A DNA stretch of 15,168 bases, from positions 1-15,168 of the forward strand of contig SKVX01000358.1 in assembly GCA_007129225.1 (NCBI GenBank), given 5' to 3'. Shown here piece by piece: positions 6,330-13,682 of the stretch. The position numbers were made by a program, and so were the translations under genes. The DNA comes from Halomonas sp. GTDB lineage: Bacteria > Pseudomonadota > Gammaproteobacteria > Pseudomonadales > Halomonadaceae. Position 1 is the stretch's first letter. Every line of letters starts with the position of its first letter. The notes beneath the pieces are model-generated. The model had not been told where the DNA came from and did not search any database. It was given only the letters and a program-made list of their open reading frames with translations.

Positions 6330-7499
6330 ATGGCATTTCCCAGTGGTCGGCACTTTCTGCAGATTCCCGGGCCTACCAATGTGCCTGATGAAGTTCTGCG
6401 CTCCATGGACATGCCGACAATCGACCACAGAGGCCCCGATTTCTCGCGGTTGCTGCTGGGCATTCTCGACAAGCTCCGGCCGGTCTTCGGCACTGATCGA
6501 GTTGTGATTTTTCCTTCATCGGGCACCGGTGCCTGGGAGGCAGCTCTGGTCAATACCCTTTCGCCCGGTGATCGAGTCTTGATGTCGGAGACGGGGCACT
6601 TCTCTAGCCTTTGGCACGAGATGGCGACCCGGCTGGGGCTGGAGGTCGACTTGATACCAGGCAACTGGCGGCACGGTGCCGATCCCAAGGAAATCGAAGC
6701 GCGCCTCAGGCAGGACAAGGATCATCTGATCAAGGCTGTCGCAGTCGTCCATAACGAAACCTCCACCGGAGTCGTCAGCCGTATCCCCCAAGTGCGTCAG
6801 GCCATCGATAACGCTGGCCACCCTGCGCTGTTACTGGTGGACACGATCTCCTCCCTGGGCTCGCTGCCCTACGACCATGATGGTTGGGGGGTCGATGTGA
6901 CTATCAGCTGCTCCCAGAAGGGATTGATGCTACCGCCCGGCCTGGGCTTCAATGCCATTTCGCCGAAAGCTATGGACATCTCCAACCGTGGTGGTGGCAT
7001 GCCCCGGTCGTTCTGGGACTGGGGGGATGTCGTCAAGGCCAACGAGCGAGGTTTTACCCACTACACACCCGCCACCAACCTGCTCTACGGGCTCGACAAG
7101 TCGCTGGACTTGTTGCTGGAGGAGGGGCTCGACAACGTCTTTGCTAGACATCGTCGCTATGGCGAAGCGACTCGACATGCGGTGCGCGCCTGGGGGCTTG
7201 AGATACTTTGCGAGAACCAGGAGGAGTATTCACAGGTACTCACGGCGGTGATGATGCCGGAAGGGCACGATGCCGATGCGCTGCGTAAATTGATTCTCGA
7301 TAATTTCGATATGTCGTTGGGCGCCGGCCTGTCGAAGGTGGCCGGCAAGGTATTTCGTATCGGCCATCTCGGTGCCTTCAATGACGTGTCGCTGGCTGGC
7401 ACGTTGGCCGGAGTGGAGATGGGGTTGCAACTGGCGGGCGTCCCGCACCGGGAAGGAGGGGTTCAGGCGGCCATGCGCTACCTCGCCGAAACGGCCTAG
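6330..7499 (+). CDS. Class V PLP aminotransferase, serine/aspartate/alanine-glyoxylate type
   Basis: A cytoplasmic PLP enzyme of 389 residues, expected to move an amino group between an amino acid and glyoxylate (for serine: serine + glyoxylate to hydroxypyruvate + glycine). Seen: 'IPGPTNVPDEV' at the N-terminus, the glycine/threonine PLP-phosphate region 'SSGTGAWE' (63-70), 'HNETSTG' (141-147), Asp171 in 'LLVDTISS', the Schiff-base Lys197 in 'SCSQKGLMLPPGL', and the carboxylate-binding Arg343 in 'KVFRIGHLG'. BhcA of the beta-hydroxyaspartate cycle has the same overall motifs, so the amino donor (Ser, Asp or Ala) is open; no bhcB/C/D homologues are present. Start chosen at the ATG at 6330 with AGGAGA (6318-6323) 6 nt upstream; a TTG at 6288 lies inside the operator. 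First gene of the plus-strand catabolic cluster. Confidence 0.92.
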   Translation: MAFPSGRHFLQIPGPTNVPDEVLRSMDMPTIDHRGPDFSRLLLGILDKLRPVFGTDRVVIFPSSGTGAWEAALVNTLSPGDRVLMSETGHFSSLWHEMATRLGLEVDLIPGNWRHGADPKEIEARLRQDKDHLIKAVAVVHNETSTGVVSRIPQVRQAIDNAGHPALLLVDTISSLGSLPYDHDGWGVDVTISCSQKGLMLPPGLGFNAISPKAMDISNRGGGMPRSFWDWGDVVKANERGFTHYTPATNLLYGLDKSLDLLLEEGLDNVFARHRRYGEATRHAVRAWGLEILCENQEEYSQVLTAVMMPEGHDADALRKLILDNFDMSLGAGLSKVAGKVFRIGHLGAFNDVSLAGTLAGVEMGLQLAGVPHREGGVQAAMRYLAETA

Positions 7500-7553
7500 G
7501 GGTATGGTGAGAGGCCTGGCGCAGAGAGGATGGCGTGACCACCGCTGATATGA

Positions 7554-7600
7554 GTATTGTATCCAATACCGTTTGACGCAGGGGCGAGCCACGCTATAGC
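7554..7600 (+). promoter_or_regulatory. Promoter of the GntR gene with upstream operator (site D)
   Basis: GTATTGTATCCAATAC (7554-7569) has perfect 6-bp arms around TATC and shares 12 of 13 bases with TTGTATTCAATAC of site C. It ends 3 nt before a plausible promoter: TTGACG (7573-7578), a 16-nt spacer and TATAGC (7595-7600). The predicted start of transcription near 7607 lies about 93 nt before the regulator's ATG. Unlike sites A and C, this operator is upstream of the -35 box, so here the regulator may affect its own gene differently or block read-through from the aminotransferase gene. Confidence 0.5.
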
Positions 7601-7699
7601 TGCCTCATCGACGAAGCATTTATAGGCCGCCACTTGTTGAAAGCGCCAATAGTGATGGCAAAGAGAATCACCCCGGCATGGACACGCGAGGAAACTGAG

Positions 7700-8470
7700 A
7701 TGGCCACGAGCAGTACACCGTATCCCAATCAGCGGCTGCCAGGCGCTGTCGATCAGCAGGGCACTGCTACAGAAGAGGGCTCGATGGCACGTCGCAAGCC
7801 CATTGCGCGCAGAACGCTGCATGACGAGATTGTCAGCTCGCTGCGCGACATGATCACCGCCGATGAGTTCCCGCCCGGCAGCAAGCTGCCGGAAAAGTCG
7901 CTGTGTGACTATTTCGGAGTATCGCGTACCCCGTTACGCGAGGCTTTCAAGGTGTTGGCTGCCGAGGGCATCGTGGAGTTGCTGCCCAGTCGCGGGGTGC
8001 GAGTCACACAGCAGACACTTGAGGACATCGAAGAAATCTTCGAGGTGCTGGGCGTGCTGGAGGCGCTCTCCGGAGATCTATCCTGTCTGCGCATGAGCGA
8101 TGATGAAATCGCCAGGGTTCGCGAATTGCACGAGCGCATGGTCGACCACTTCAACAAGGGCGAGCGGCTGCCCTACTTCCATCTCAATCAGCAAATCCAT
8201 GAGTGCATCATGGCTGGAGCAGGCAATCGTCACCTCGCCGAGGTCTACACACGGCTGTCCGGAAAGGTGCGGCGCACACGCTACCTCAGTAGTCTCTCGG
8301 AGCGGCGATGGAAGCAGGCGGTGGGCGAGCATGCCGCCATGATCAATGCCTTGGAGAACCGTGATGGAGAACGGCTTTTCAGGATATTGCGCGAACACCT
8401 CAAGAACAAGGCCGATGCCGCCAGAGCAACGCTGCTTGCTGCTGAGGCTGAACAGCACGAGACCAAATGA
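7700..8470 (+). CDS. GntR-family transcriptional regulator, FCD (FadR-like) subfamily
   Basis: DNA-binding regulator, 256 residues from this start. A winged helix-turn-helix spans about 38-103, with the signature 'PPGSKLPEKSLCDYFGVSRTPLREAFKVLAAEGIVEL'-type pattern (residues 58-94), followed by an all-helical FCD ligand domain (about 108-236). Likely metal/ligand histidines are His167 (in NQQIHECI), His211 and His233, the usual three of FCD domains; FCD regulators typically respond to small organic acids. Start at the ATG at 7700, with GAGGAAA (7688-7694) upstream. An alternative ATG at 7784 with GAGGG 4 nt before it would give 228 residues, closer to the family norm. The gene sits between the aminotransferase and the hydratase-like gene, which starts 3 nt after its stop. 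The four repeats described here are its likely targets. Confidence 0.92.
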   Translation: MATSSTPYPNQRLPGAVDQQGTATEEGSMARRKPIARRTLHDEIVSSLRDMITADEFPPGSKLPEKSLCDYFGVSRTPLREAFKVLAAEGIVELLPSRGVRVTQQTLEDIEEIFEVLGVLEALSGDLSCLRMSDDEIARVRELHERMVDHFNKGERLPYFHLNQQIHECIMAGAGNRHLAEVYTRLSGKVRRTRYLSSLSERRWKQAVGEHAAMINALENRDGERLFRILREHLKNKADAARATLLAAEAEQHETK

Positions 8471-8473
8471 ATC

Positions 8474-9241
8474 ATGAGACAACAAGATGAAGTCACCGAG
8501 CGTGCGTCGAGCCTGCTCGAAGAGGCCTGGCTCAGCGGTGTGCCTCTCGACGGCCTCCCCGATTCCTGCCGTCCGGCCGATCAGGGGCAGGCTTACCGTA
8601 TTCAACAACGGCTGGCCGAACGACTTGGCAAGCGAGGCGGTTGGAAGGTCGGTGCGCCATCTCCGGATGGTCTTGCACATTACTCGGCGCTACCTGCCCG
8701 CTTCATTCATGACGACAATTCGCGTTGTCTCCTGGACGACTTCAACCAGATCAATCTCGAGGTAGAGCTGGCCTTTTTAATTGGTCGGGATCTGCCCGCT
8801 CGTGACACCGCTTATACCCGTAAAGAGGTGATCGATGCTGTGGCTTCCGTGCATGCGGTCATCGAGATGGTCGACTCACGTTTTCGCGATTGGCCGAACG
8901 GTGTGGATAAGCTCAGCCAGCTCGCCGATCTGCAGAACTTTGGGCGGCTGATCGTTGGGGATGGCGTGGTGCAATGGAGAGAGCTGGATCTTCCGCGCTT
9001 ACCGGTCTCGCTTAGCCTGGATAAAGCGCGAGTGGTCTCCGACAGTGGGGGTAATCCGGCCGGCGACCCGCTGTCTTTACTGGTCTGGCTGGCCAATACC
9101 CTGCCGACGACAGGCCAGTCGCTCTGCTCCGGCCACGTCGTTACCTGTGGTTCCTGTACCGGCAAGACACCGGTCAACAAACCGGTCAGGGTAACGGGAC
9201 ATTTCGAGGGAGTCGGAAGGGTAACGGTCAATCTGACCTGA
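8474..9241 (+). CDS. MhpD/FAH-fold enzyme (2-oxo-4-pentenoate hydratase / oxalocrotonate decarboxylase-like)
   Basis: A 255-residue cytoplasmic enzyme of the fumarylacetoacetate-hydrolase fold. Members of the MhpD branch add water to 2-hydroxy-2,4-dienoates or decarboxylate 4-oxalocrotonate. Seen: 'GWKVG' (56-60), the metal-binding pair Glu96/Glu98 in 'NLEVELAFLIGRDL', the third metal ligand Glu131 in 'VIEMVDSRF', and the C-terminal 'GHVVTCGSCTGKTPV' loop. All expected metal ligands are present and the length is normal. No aromatic ring-cleavage genes or MhpE-type aldolase are nearby, so a classical meta-cleavage role is doubtful and the true substrate is probably another 2-oxo acid. The ribosome site is weak; the start is only 3 nt after the GntR stop, suggesting coupled translation. 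Confidence 0.85.
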   Translation: MRQQDEVTERASSLLEEAWLSGVPLDGLPDSCRPADQGQAYRIQQRLAERLGKRGGWKVGAPSPDGLAHYSALPARFIHDDNSRCLLDDFNQINLEVELAFLIGRDLPARDTAYTRKEVIDAVASVHAVIEMVDSRFRDWPNGVDKLSQLADLQNFGRLIVGDGVVQWRELDLPRLPVSLSLDKARVVSDSGGNPAGDPLSLLVWLANTLPTTGQSLCSGHVVTCGSCTGKTPVNKPVRVTGHFEGVGRVTVNLT

Positions 9242-9271
9242 ATCGCATAACAACACAGCAGGAGATGTTAA

Positions 9272-10189
9272 ATGAGCATCCAGATCGCATTTTTGGGGAC
9301 CGGGCTGATGGGCGGTCCGATGGCCACCAACCTGCTCAAGGCGGGGTTTTCGGTCACCGTCTGGAACCGAACTCGTAGCAAGGCCGAGGCCCTGGAGGCG
9401 CATGGTGCCGTGGTTGCAGACACGCCAAATGAGGCGGTCCAAGGCGCCGATTACATTCTATCCATCCTCGATAGTGGCCCGGTAGTAAAAGACGTCTTCT
9501 TTCAGTCCGGCGCCACGGAGAATATGAAGCGTGGGGCGGTGTTCATCGATATGGCATCCATACCCCCCTCCATGGCTCGAGAGCATGCCCAACGCCTGGC
9601 GGAGATCGGAGTGGCCCATCTAGATGCCCCGGTCTCCGGAGGCAGCCTGGGGGCCGCCGAAGCATCGCTGGCAATCATGGCCGGTGGTGAGAAGGACGCC
9701 TTCAACCAGGCTGAAGCCGATGGCATCTTCAAGCCCATGGGGCGAACTACCCATGTGGGACCGCCAGGCTCCGGACAACTGGTCAAGCTCTCCAACCAGA
9801 TCATGGTGGCGGTCAACATTACCGGCGTTGCCCAGGCGTTGTTGCTTGCCTCTGCTGGCGGTGCCGACCCGGCCCAGATTCCCGTCGCCCTGGCTGGCGG
9901 GCACGGCGATAGCCGCGTGCTGCAGGAGCACGGCCAGCGAATGATCAACCGGCGCTTCTTGCCGGGCGCACCCATGCGCAATTTTATCAAGGACATCGAT
10001 ACCTGCCTGGCCGAGGCGGAGTCGCTAGGCATGTCGTTGCCGGTGCTGGAGAAGGCCTCCGAGTTCTATCGGGAGCTCTATGAAGAGGGCAAGACCCAGT
10101 GGGACCACAGCGCCTGGCTGCTGGGCCTCGAGCGCCACAGCGACGGGCTCCGCATGGGTGACGGTCCCGATATCGGCCCGGATGACTGA
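9272..10189 (+). CDS. Beta-hydroxyacid dehydrogenase, tartronate semialdehyde reductase / 3-hydroxyisobutyrate dehydrogenase family
   Basis: A 305-residue NAD(P)-dependent enzyme, most like GarR/GlxR, which reduce tartronate semialdehyde (2-hydroxy-3-oxopropanoate) to D-glycerate. Seen: nucleotide-binding 'GTGLMGGPMATNLLKAG' (9-25), 'WNRT' (31-34; Arg-Thr here usually favours NADP), substrate loop 'DAPVSGGSLGAAE' (118-130), catalytic Lys172 in 'GQLVKLSNQI', and Lys240-Asp241. The C-terminus has about 15 extra residues rich in Asp/Gly. Start at the ATG at 9272 with AGGAGA upstream; it lies 30 nt after the hydratase-like gene. 3-Hydroxyisobutyrate or a related beta-hydroxyacid is an alternative substrate. 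The neighbouring glyoxylate-type aminotransferase and hydroxyacid dehydrogenase favour a C2/C3 hydroxyacid role, but no glyoxylate carboligase or glycerate kinase is in view. Confidence 0.88.
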   Translation: MSIQIAFLGTGLMGGPMATNLLKAGFSVTVWNRTRSKAEALEAHGAVVADTPNEAVQGADYILSILDSGPVVKDVFFQSGATENMKRGAVFIDMASIPPSMAREHAQRLAEIGVAHLDAPVSGGSLGAAEASLAIMAGGEKDAFNQAEADGIFKPMGRTTHVGPPGSGQLVKLSNQIMVAVNITGVAQALLLASAGGADPAQIPVALAGGHGDSRVLQEHGQRMINRRFLPGAPMRNFIKDIDTCLAEAESLGMSLPVLEKASEFYRELYEEGKTQWDHSAWLLGLERHSDGLRMGDGPDIGPDD

Positions 10190-10198
10190 GGGCCGATA
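10171..10198 (+). other. Hairpin spanning the dehydrogenase stop codon
   Basis: TATCGGCCC (10171-10179) and GGGCCGATA (10190-10198) are perfect 9-bp arms. The 10-nt loop contains the TGA stop (10187-10189). No T-run follows, so this is not a standard terminator. It may stabilise the upstream mRNA or lower expression of the last gene, which lies 91 nt downstream. Function is inferred only. Confidence 0.4.
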
Positions 10199-10280
10199 AT
10201 CGAGGAATGAACCTCAATTCTGGATTGGCGTGGCCGTCAACCTGACAGCCTGTCTACCTGAAAAGCCGTGGGAGAACACA

Positions 10281-11255
10281 ATGAAACGAGTCGTGGTCTG
10301 CGGAGCCGTCAGCGACGCACAGATGGTTCAGCTGGGCGAGGTCGCCAGTGTCAGCGATTTTCGCGGTCAGTCACTGACCGACAATGCGGCACTCGACGCC
10401 GCCATGGCCGAGGCTGACGCTCTGGTAAACGGGGGACTAGCCATCACCCCGGAACGATTGGATGCCTCGCCATCGCTCAACGTCATTGCCACCATCACGG
10501 TGGGTTATGACGCGTATCCCGTCGATGAGCTGTCACGCCGTGGCATCTTGCTATGCAATACGCCGGACGTGCTTACCGAGACCACGGCCGATACCGGCTT
10601 CGCGCTGATCATGGCGGCGGGCCGCCGTGTCGCGGAGCTGGATCGCTATGTGCGCCGTGGCGACTGGAAAGGCGGTGTTGGCCCCGACCTCTTCGGGCTG
10701 GACGTGCATGGCAAGACGCTTGGCATCATCGGCATGGGGCGGATCGGTACCGCCGTGGCACGGCGAGGTGCGCTGGGCTTCGGCATGTCGATTCTCTATT
10801 CCAATTCGTCGCCCAAGCCGGCTCTGGACAAGGAACTGGGAGCGCGCAGCACCGAGATGACAACCCTGCTGGCCGAGTCGGATTATGTCTGCGTGACGGT
10901 GCCTCTGGTCAAGGAAACCGAGCATCTTATCGGCGAGGCGGAACTGGCCAGGATGAAGCCCACCGGGGTGTTCGTGAACATCTCCAGGGGCAAGGTGGTG
11001 GACGAGGCCGCCCTGGTGCGAGCTCTGCAGCGGGGGCAGCCCGGTGCCGCCGGCCTGGATGTGTTCGAGGTGGAGCCGCTGTCCGCCGATTCGCCGCTGA
11101 TGACGATGGACAACGTGGTATTGCTGCCCCACGTGGGTTCGGCCACCCACGAGACGCGAAACGCCATGGCCCAGCGAGCCGTCGACAACGTTTGCCAGGC
11201 CTTGACCGGGAAAGAACCCGTGAGCCCGGTTAACCTGGCCGCGTGGCGTCGCTAG
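10281..11255 (+). CDS. D-2-hydroxyacid dehydrogenase (glyoxylate/hydroxypyruvate reductase-like)
   Basis: A 324-residue NAD(P)H-dependent oxidoreductase. Related enzymes reduce hydroxypyruvate to D-glycerate and glyoxylate to glycolate. Seen: 'TVGYDAYPVD' (73-82), Rossmann 'GIIGMGRIGTAVA' (148-160), catalytic Arg236 in 'NISRGKVVDE', Glu265 in 'DVFEVEP', and His284 in 'LLPHVGSAT'. Start chosen at the ATG at 10281, with GGGAG (10270-10274) 6 nt upstream; an in-frame GTG at 10230 would add 17 unconserved residues. It closes the plus-strand catabolic cluster. Together with the aminotransferase it could convert serine-derived hydroxypyruvate to D-glycerate. Its last 26 nt overlap the convergent mtfA gene. 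Exact substrate and cofactor cannot be fixed from sequence. Confidence 0.92.
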   Translation: MKRVVVCGAVSDAQMVQLGEVASVSDFRGQSLTDNAALDAAMAEADALVNGGLAITPERLDASPSLNVIATITVGYDAYPVDELSRRGILLCNTPDVLTETTADTGFALIMAAGRRVAELDRYVRRGDWKGGVGPDLFGLDVHGKTLGIIGMGRIGTAVARRGALGFGMSILYSNSSPKPALDKELGARSTEMTTLLAESDYVCVTVPLVKETEHLIGEAELARMKPTGVFVNISRGKVVDEAALVRALQRGQPGAAGLDVFEVEPLSADSPLMTMDNVVLLPHVGSATHETRNAMAQRAVDNVCQALTGKEPVSPVNLAAWRR

Positions 11256-12054
11256 CGCGAGTTCCATACCTTGTCAGCGGCTGCTGGCGGAAGTAGCGGG
11301 TCAGTAGTTCATAGAGAGCTGGATAGGCCTCGTTCAACACATCGGGGGCGGTAAAGAAGGTCTCGCAGCACACCGCGAAGCACTCCCCGGGATGGCTGGC
11401 GGCATAGTCGTCGATGGGGGTGGGTTCATCGCGGGCGAGGTGCGCCTGCAGGTCGTCCCACACGCCCATGAAGACGCGGTGCCACTCCTGCGAATCGATA
11501 TCCCGGGGCAGCGGCGGGAAGCCGTCGACATCCAGTGAGTTGCCCAGGTCGAGCTTGTGGGCGAGCTCATGGATCACCACATTGAAGCCGTCGAGGCCGC
11601 CGCTCTCCATCAGGTCGGGAAAGGCGAGTACCACCGGCCCCTGGGACGAGGTCTCGCCGGCCCGCTCGTCCACGTACTCGTGCATCACGCCGAACTCGTC
11701 CATCTCCTCCACATGACGGCGGAACGCCTCGGGGAGTATCAGGATCTCGTGAACCCCACTGAAGGCGTCGACATGGTCGTCGAAGGGCCAGCCCAGGGTC
11801 AGCAGGCAGGCCTGGGCGGCGAGCGCCAGTTGGGCCGGCAGATCGAAGGTCGTGCGCCCGGCAAGCTCGGGGTGCAGGCTCAAGCGCTTGAGGTGCAGGA
11901 AGTGCCAGGCACGCCGGCCCAGGCGGTCGGCCTCGTCATCGCCGAGGGCCGCCAGCAGCGGCAGGCGCCCCCGGGCCTCGGCCCAGGCTGCCTCGGGAAA
12001 GGGGTGGCGAGCGGCGAACCGCTCGGCCCGCCAGCGGCGCAGGCGACCGAACAT
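11230..12054 (-). CDS. mtfA: MtfA-family zinc-dependent peptidase (M90)
   Basis: A 274-residue cytoplasmic protein of the MtfA (Mlc titration factor A, YeeI) family. In E. coli MtfA binds the glucose repressor Mlc and has zinc-dependent aminopeptidase activity. Seen: the zinc motif HELAH (162-166) in 'NVVIHELAHKLD', followed by a likely third zinc ligand Glu231 in 'FAVCCETFF'. Upstream conserved blocks are 'LPLLAALGDDEADRL' (31-45), 'LTLGW' (85-89) and 'GPVVLAFPD' (139-147). Length is normal. The ATG at 12054 lies 4 nt after the stop of the GNAT-nitrilase gene, so the two are probably co-transcribed and coupled. Its 3' end overlaps the convergent D-2-hydroxyacid dehydrogenase gene by 26 nt; there is no terminator between them. 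Whether a PTS/Mlc partner exists here is unknown. Confidence 0.9.
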   Translation of the reverse strand: MFGRLRRWRAERFAARHPFPEAAWAEARGRLPLLAALGDDEADRLGRRAWHFLHLKRLSLHPELAGRTTFDLPAQLALAAQACLLTLGWPFDDHVDAFSGVHEILILPEAFRRHVEEMDEFGVMHEYVDERAGETSSQGPVVLAFPDLMESGGLDGFNVVIHELAHKLDLGNSLDVDGFPPLPRDIDSQEWHRVFMGVWDDLQAHLARDEPTPIDDYAASHPGECFAVCCETFFTAPDVLNEAYPALYELLTRYFRQQPLTRYGTRASDATRPG

Positions 12055-12058
12055 GGCC

Positions 12059-13642
12059 TCAGTTCTCCTCGGGATTACCCGGTGTCAGGCTGCCCGACTT
12101 CCAGGACCAGTCGCGCCAGCGCAGGTCGAACAGGTCCTTTCTCCGGTCCTTGAGGTTGGTCACCGAGCCTTCGGCGCGCACCACGGTCAGTCGGGTGAGG
12201 TCCAGGTCCGAGAAGATCACCATCTCGGTGTTGGGCGTGGTCTCGGAGAGCACCGCATCGTGGGGGAAGGCGAAATCCGAGGGGGTGAACACCGACGACT
12301 GGGCGTACTGGATGTCGAGGTTGCGGATCGAGGGCACGTTGCCCACGCTGCCGCACAGCACCACATAGCACTCGTTCTCGATGGCTCGCGCCTGGGCGCA
12401 GTGGCGCACCCTTAGGTAGCCGTTCTTGGTGTCGGTCCAGAAGGGGACGAAGAGGATGTCCATGTCCTGGTCGGCGAGCAGGCGGCCGAGCTCGGGAAAT
12501 TCCACGTCGTAGCAGATCAGGATGCCCACGCGGCCGGCATCGGTCTCGAATACGCGCAGCTCATCGCCGCCTTCGATCACCCACTCCCGGCGCTCCTGGG
12601 GGGTGATGTGCAGCTTGGCCTGTTTTTCGATGGTGCCGTCGCGATGGCACAGGTAGGCGATGTTGTAGAGCCGGTCGTCCTCACCCACCTCGATCATCGA
12701 GCCCGCGACGATATTGATGTTGTAGGAGACCGCCATGCGCGACAGCTCGCTCTTGAACTGCTCGGTGAAGCCGGCCAGGAAACGGATGGCGGCCATCTGG
12801 TCCTGCTGTGTGGCCCGGTCCTGCAGTCCCATCAGCGGTGCATTGAACAGCTCGGGGAAGACGGCAAAGTCACTCTGGTAGCTGGAGAGGGCATCGACGA
12901 AGTACTCGACCTGCTGCAGTACCGACTCTACCGAGGCGCATTCGCGCATCTGCCACTGCACGGCACCGACCCGCACCTGGGTGGGGCGGTTCTCCAGCAC
13001 CCGCTCGGCGGGCTCAAAGAGGATGTTGTTCCACTCCAGCAGGGTGGCATACCCCTGGGACTTCTCGTCCTCGGGCAGGTATTTGCGCAGCAGGCGCTTG
13101 ACCAGGAAGTCGTTGGCCAGCTGGAATGACAAGATCGGGTCGTGGATCTCCTTGCGCGACACCCGCTCGATGTACTCCGCGGGCGCGAGCTCCCCAGCGT
13201 ACTCGTGGTAATTGGGGATGCGCCCGCCGGCAAGAATTGCCCGCAGGTTCATGGAACGACACAGTTCCTTGCGGGCCTCGTAAAGGCGCCTTCCCAGCCG
13301 GTAGCCGCGGTAGTCGGGGTTGATCAGTACATCCAGCCCGTACATGGCATCCCCTTCGGGATCGTTGAGGATGATCTCACGGTTGCCCACGAGGTCGTCA
13401 TACTTGTGGGGGTTGGAGAACTCGTCATAGGCGACCCGCACGGTCAGGGCCACGCCCACCAGCTTCTCGTCGTCCTCGATGGCGATCTGGCCGTCAGGGA
13501 ACTCCTGGATCAACCGGTCGATGGAGTGCTGGGGCCAGGCGCCGCCGATATCGTCGTAGACGGCATCCATCAGCGCCTTCAGCTGAGGGTAGTCGTCCTG
13601 GGTCAGGTTGCGCAGGTTCAGATGCAGGTCGTCGAGGGACAT
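12059..13642 (-). CDS. GNAT acetyltransferase-nitrilase (carbon-nitrogen hydrolase) fusion
   Basis: A 527-residue two-domain protein. Residues about 8-200 form a GNAT acyltransferase domain with the acyl-CoA loop 'YRGYRLGRRLYEARKELCR' (111-129). Residues about 222-500 form a nitrilase-superfamily amidase with catalytic Glu264 (FPELF), Lys343 (AKLHITP) and Cys377 (LICYDVEFPE). This architecture is known from the B. subtilis YhcX-like family; its substrate is not established to my knowledge, though an amide made or broken on an amino compound is reasonable. Start chosen at the ATG at 13642 (MSLDDLHLNL), with AGGA about 11 nt upstream. In-frame starts at 13684 and 13771 would run into the permease relic on the other strand and add unconserved residues. 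It is the first gene of a two-gene unit with mtfA. Confidence 0.9.
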   Translation of the reverse strand: MSLDDLHLNLRNLTQDDYPQLKALMDAVYDDIGGAWPQHSIDRLIQEFPDGQIAIEDDEKLVGVALTVRVAYDEFSNPHKYDDLVGNREIILNDPEGDAMYGLDVLINPDYRGYRLGRRLYEARKELCRSMNLRAILAGGRIPNYHEYAGELAPAEYIERVSRKEIHDPILSFQLANDFLVKRLLRKYLPEDEKSQGYATLLEWNNILFEPAERVLENRPTQVRVGAVQWQMRECASVESVLQQVEYFVDALSSYQSDFAVFPELFNAPLMGLQDRATQQDQMAAIRFLAGFTEQFKSELSRMAVSYNINIVAGSMIEVGEDDRLYNIAYLCHRDGTIEKQAKLHITPQERREWVIEGGDELRVFETDAGRVGILICYDVEFPELGRLLADQDMDILFVPFWTDTKNGYLRVRHCAQARAIENECYVVLCGSVGNVPSIRNLDIQYAQSSVFTPSDFAFPHDAVLSETTPNTEMVIFSDLDLTRLTVVRAEGSVTNLKDRRKDLFDLRWRDWSWKSGSLTPGNPEEN

Positions 13643-13682
13643 GTCGCGTCGGTTCCTGTCAGGGTGAAAGACGAATTCTAGC

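Noticed and set aside
6330..7499. Assignment of the aminotransferase as BhcA of the beta-hydroxyaspartate cycle
   Set aside because: Motifs are shared, but no beta-hydroxyaspartate dehydratase, aldolase or iminosuccinate reductase gene and no IclR-type BhcR is nearby; I kept the general glyoxylate-aminotransferase call.
10553..11233. 226-codon plus-strand frame inside the D-2-hydroxyacid dehydrogenase gene
   Set aside because: Shifted frame of a gene with full catalytic motifs; its Gly/Arg-rich translation is typical of shadow frames in GC-rich DNA.
13142..13681. 179-codon plus-strand frame upstream of the permease remnant
   Set aside because: Antisense to the GNAT domain, a different frame from the permease, and no transporter-like sequence; it is not the missing permease N-terminus.
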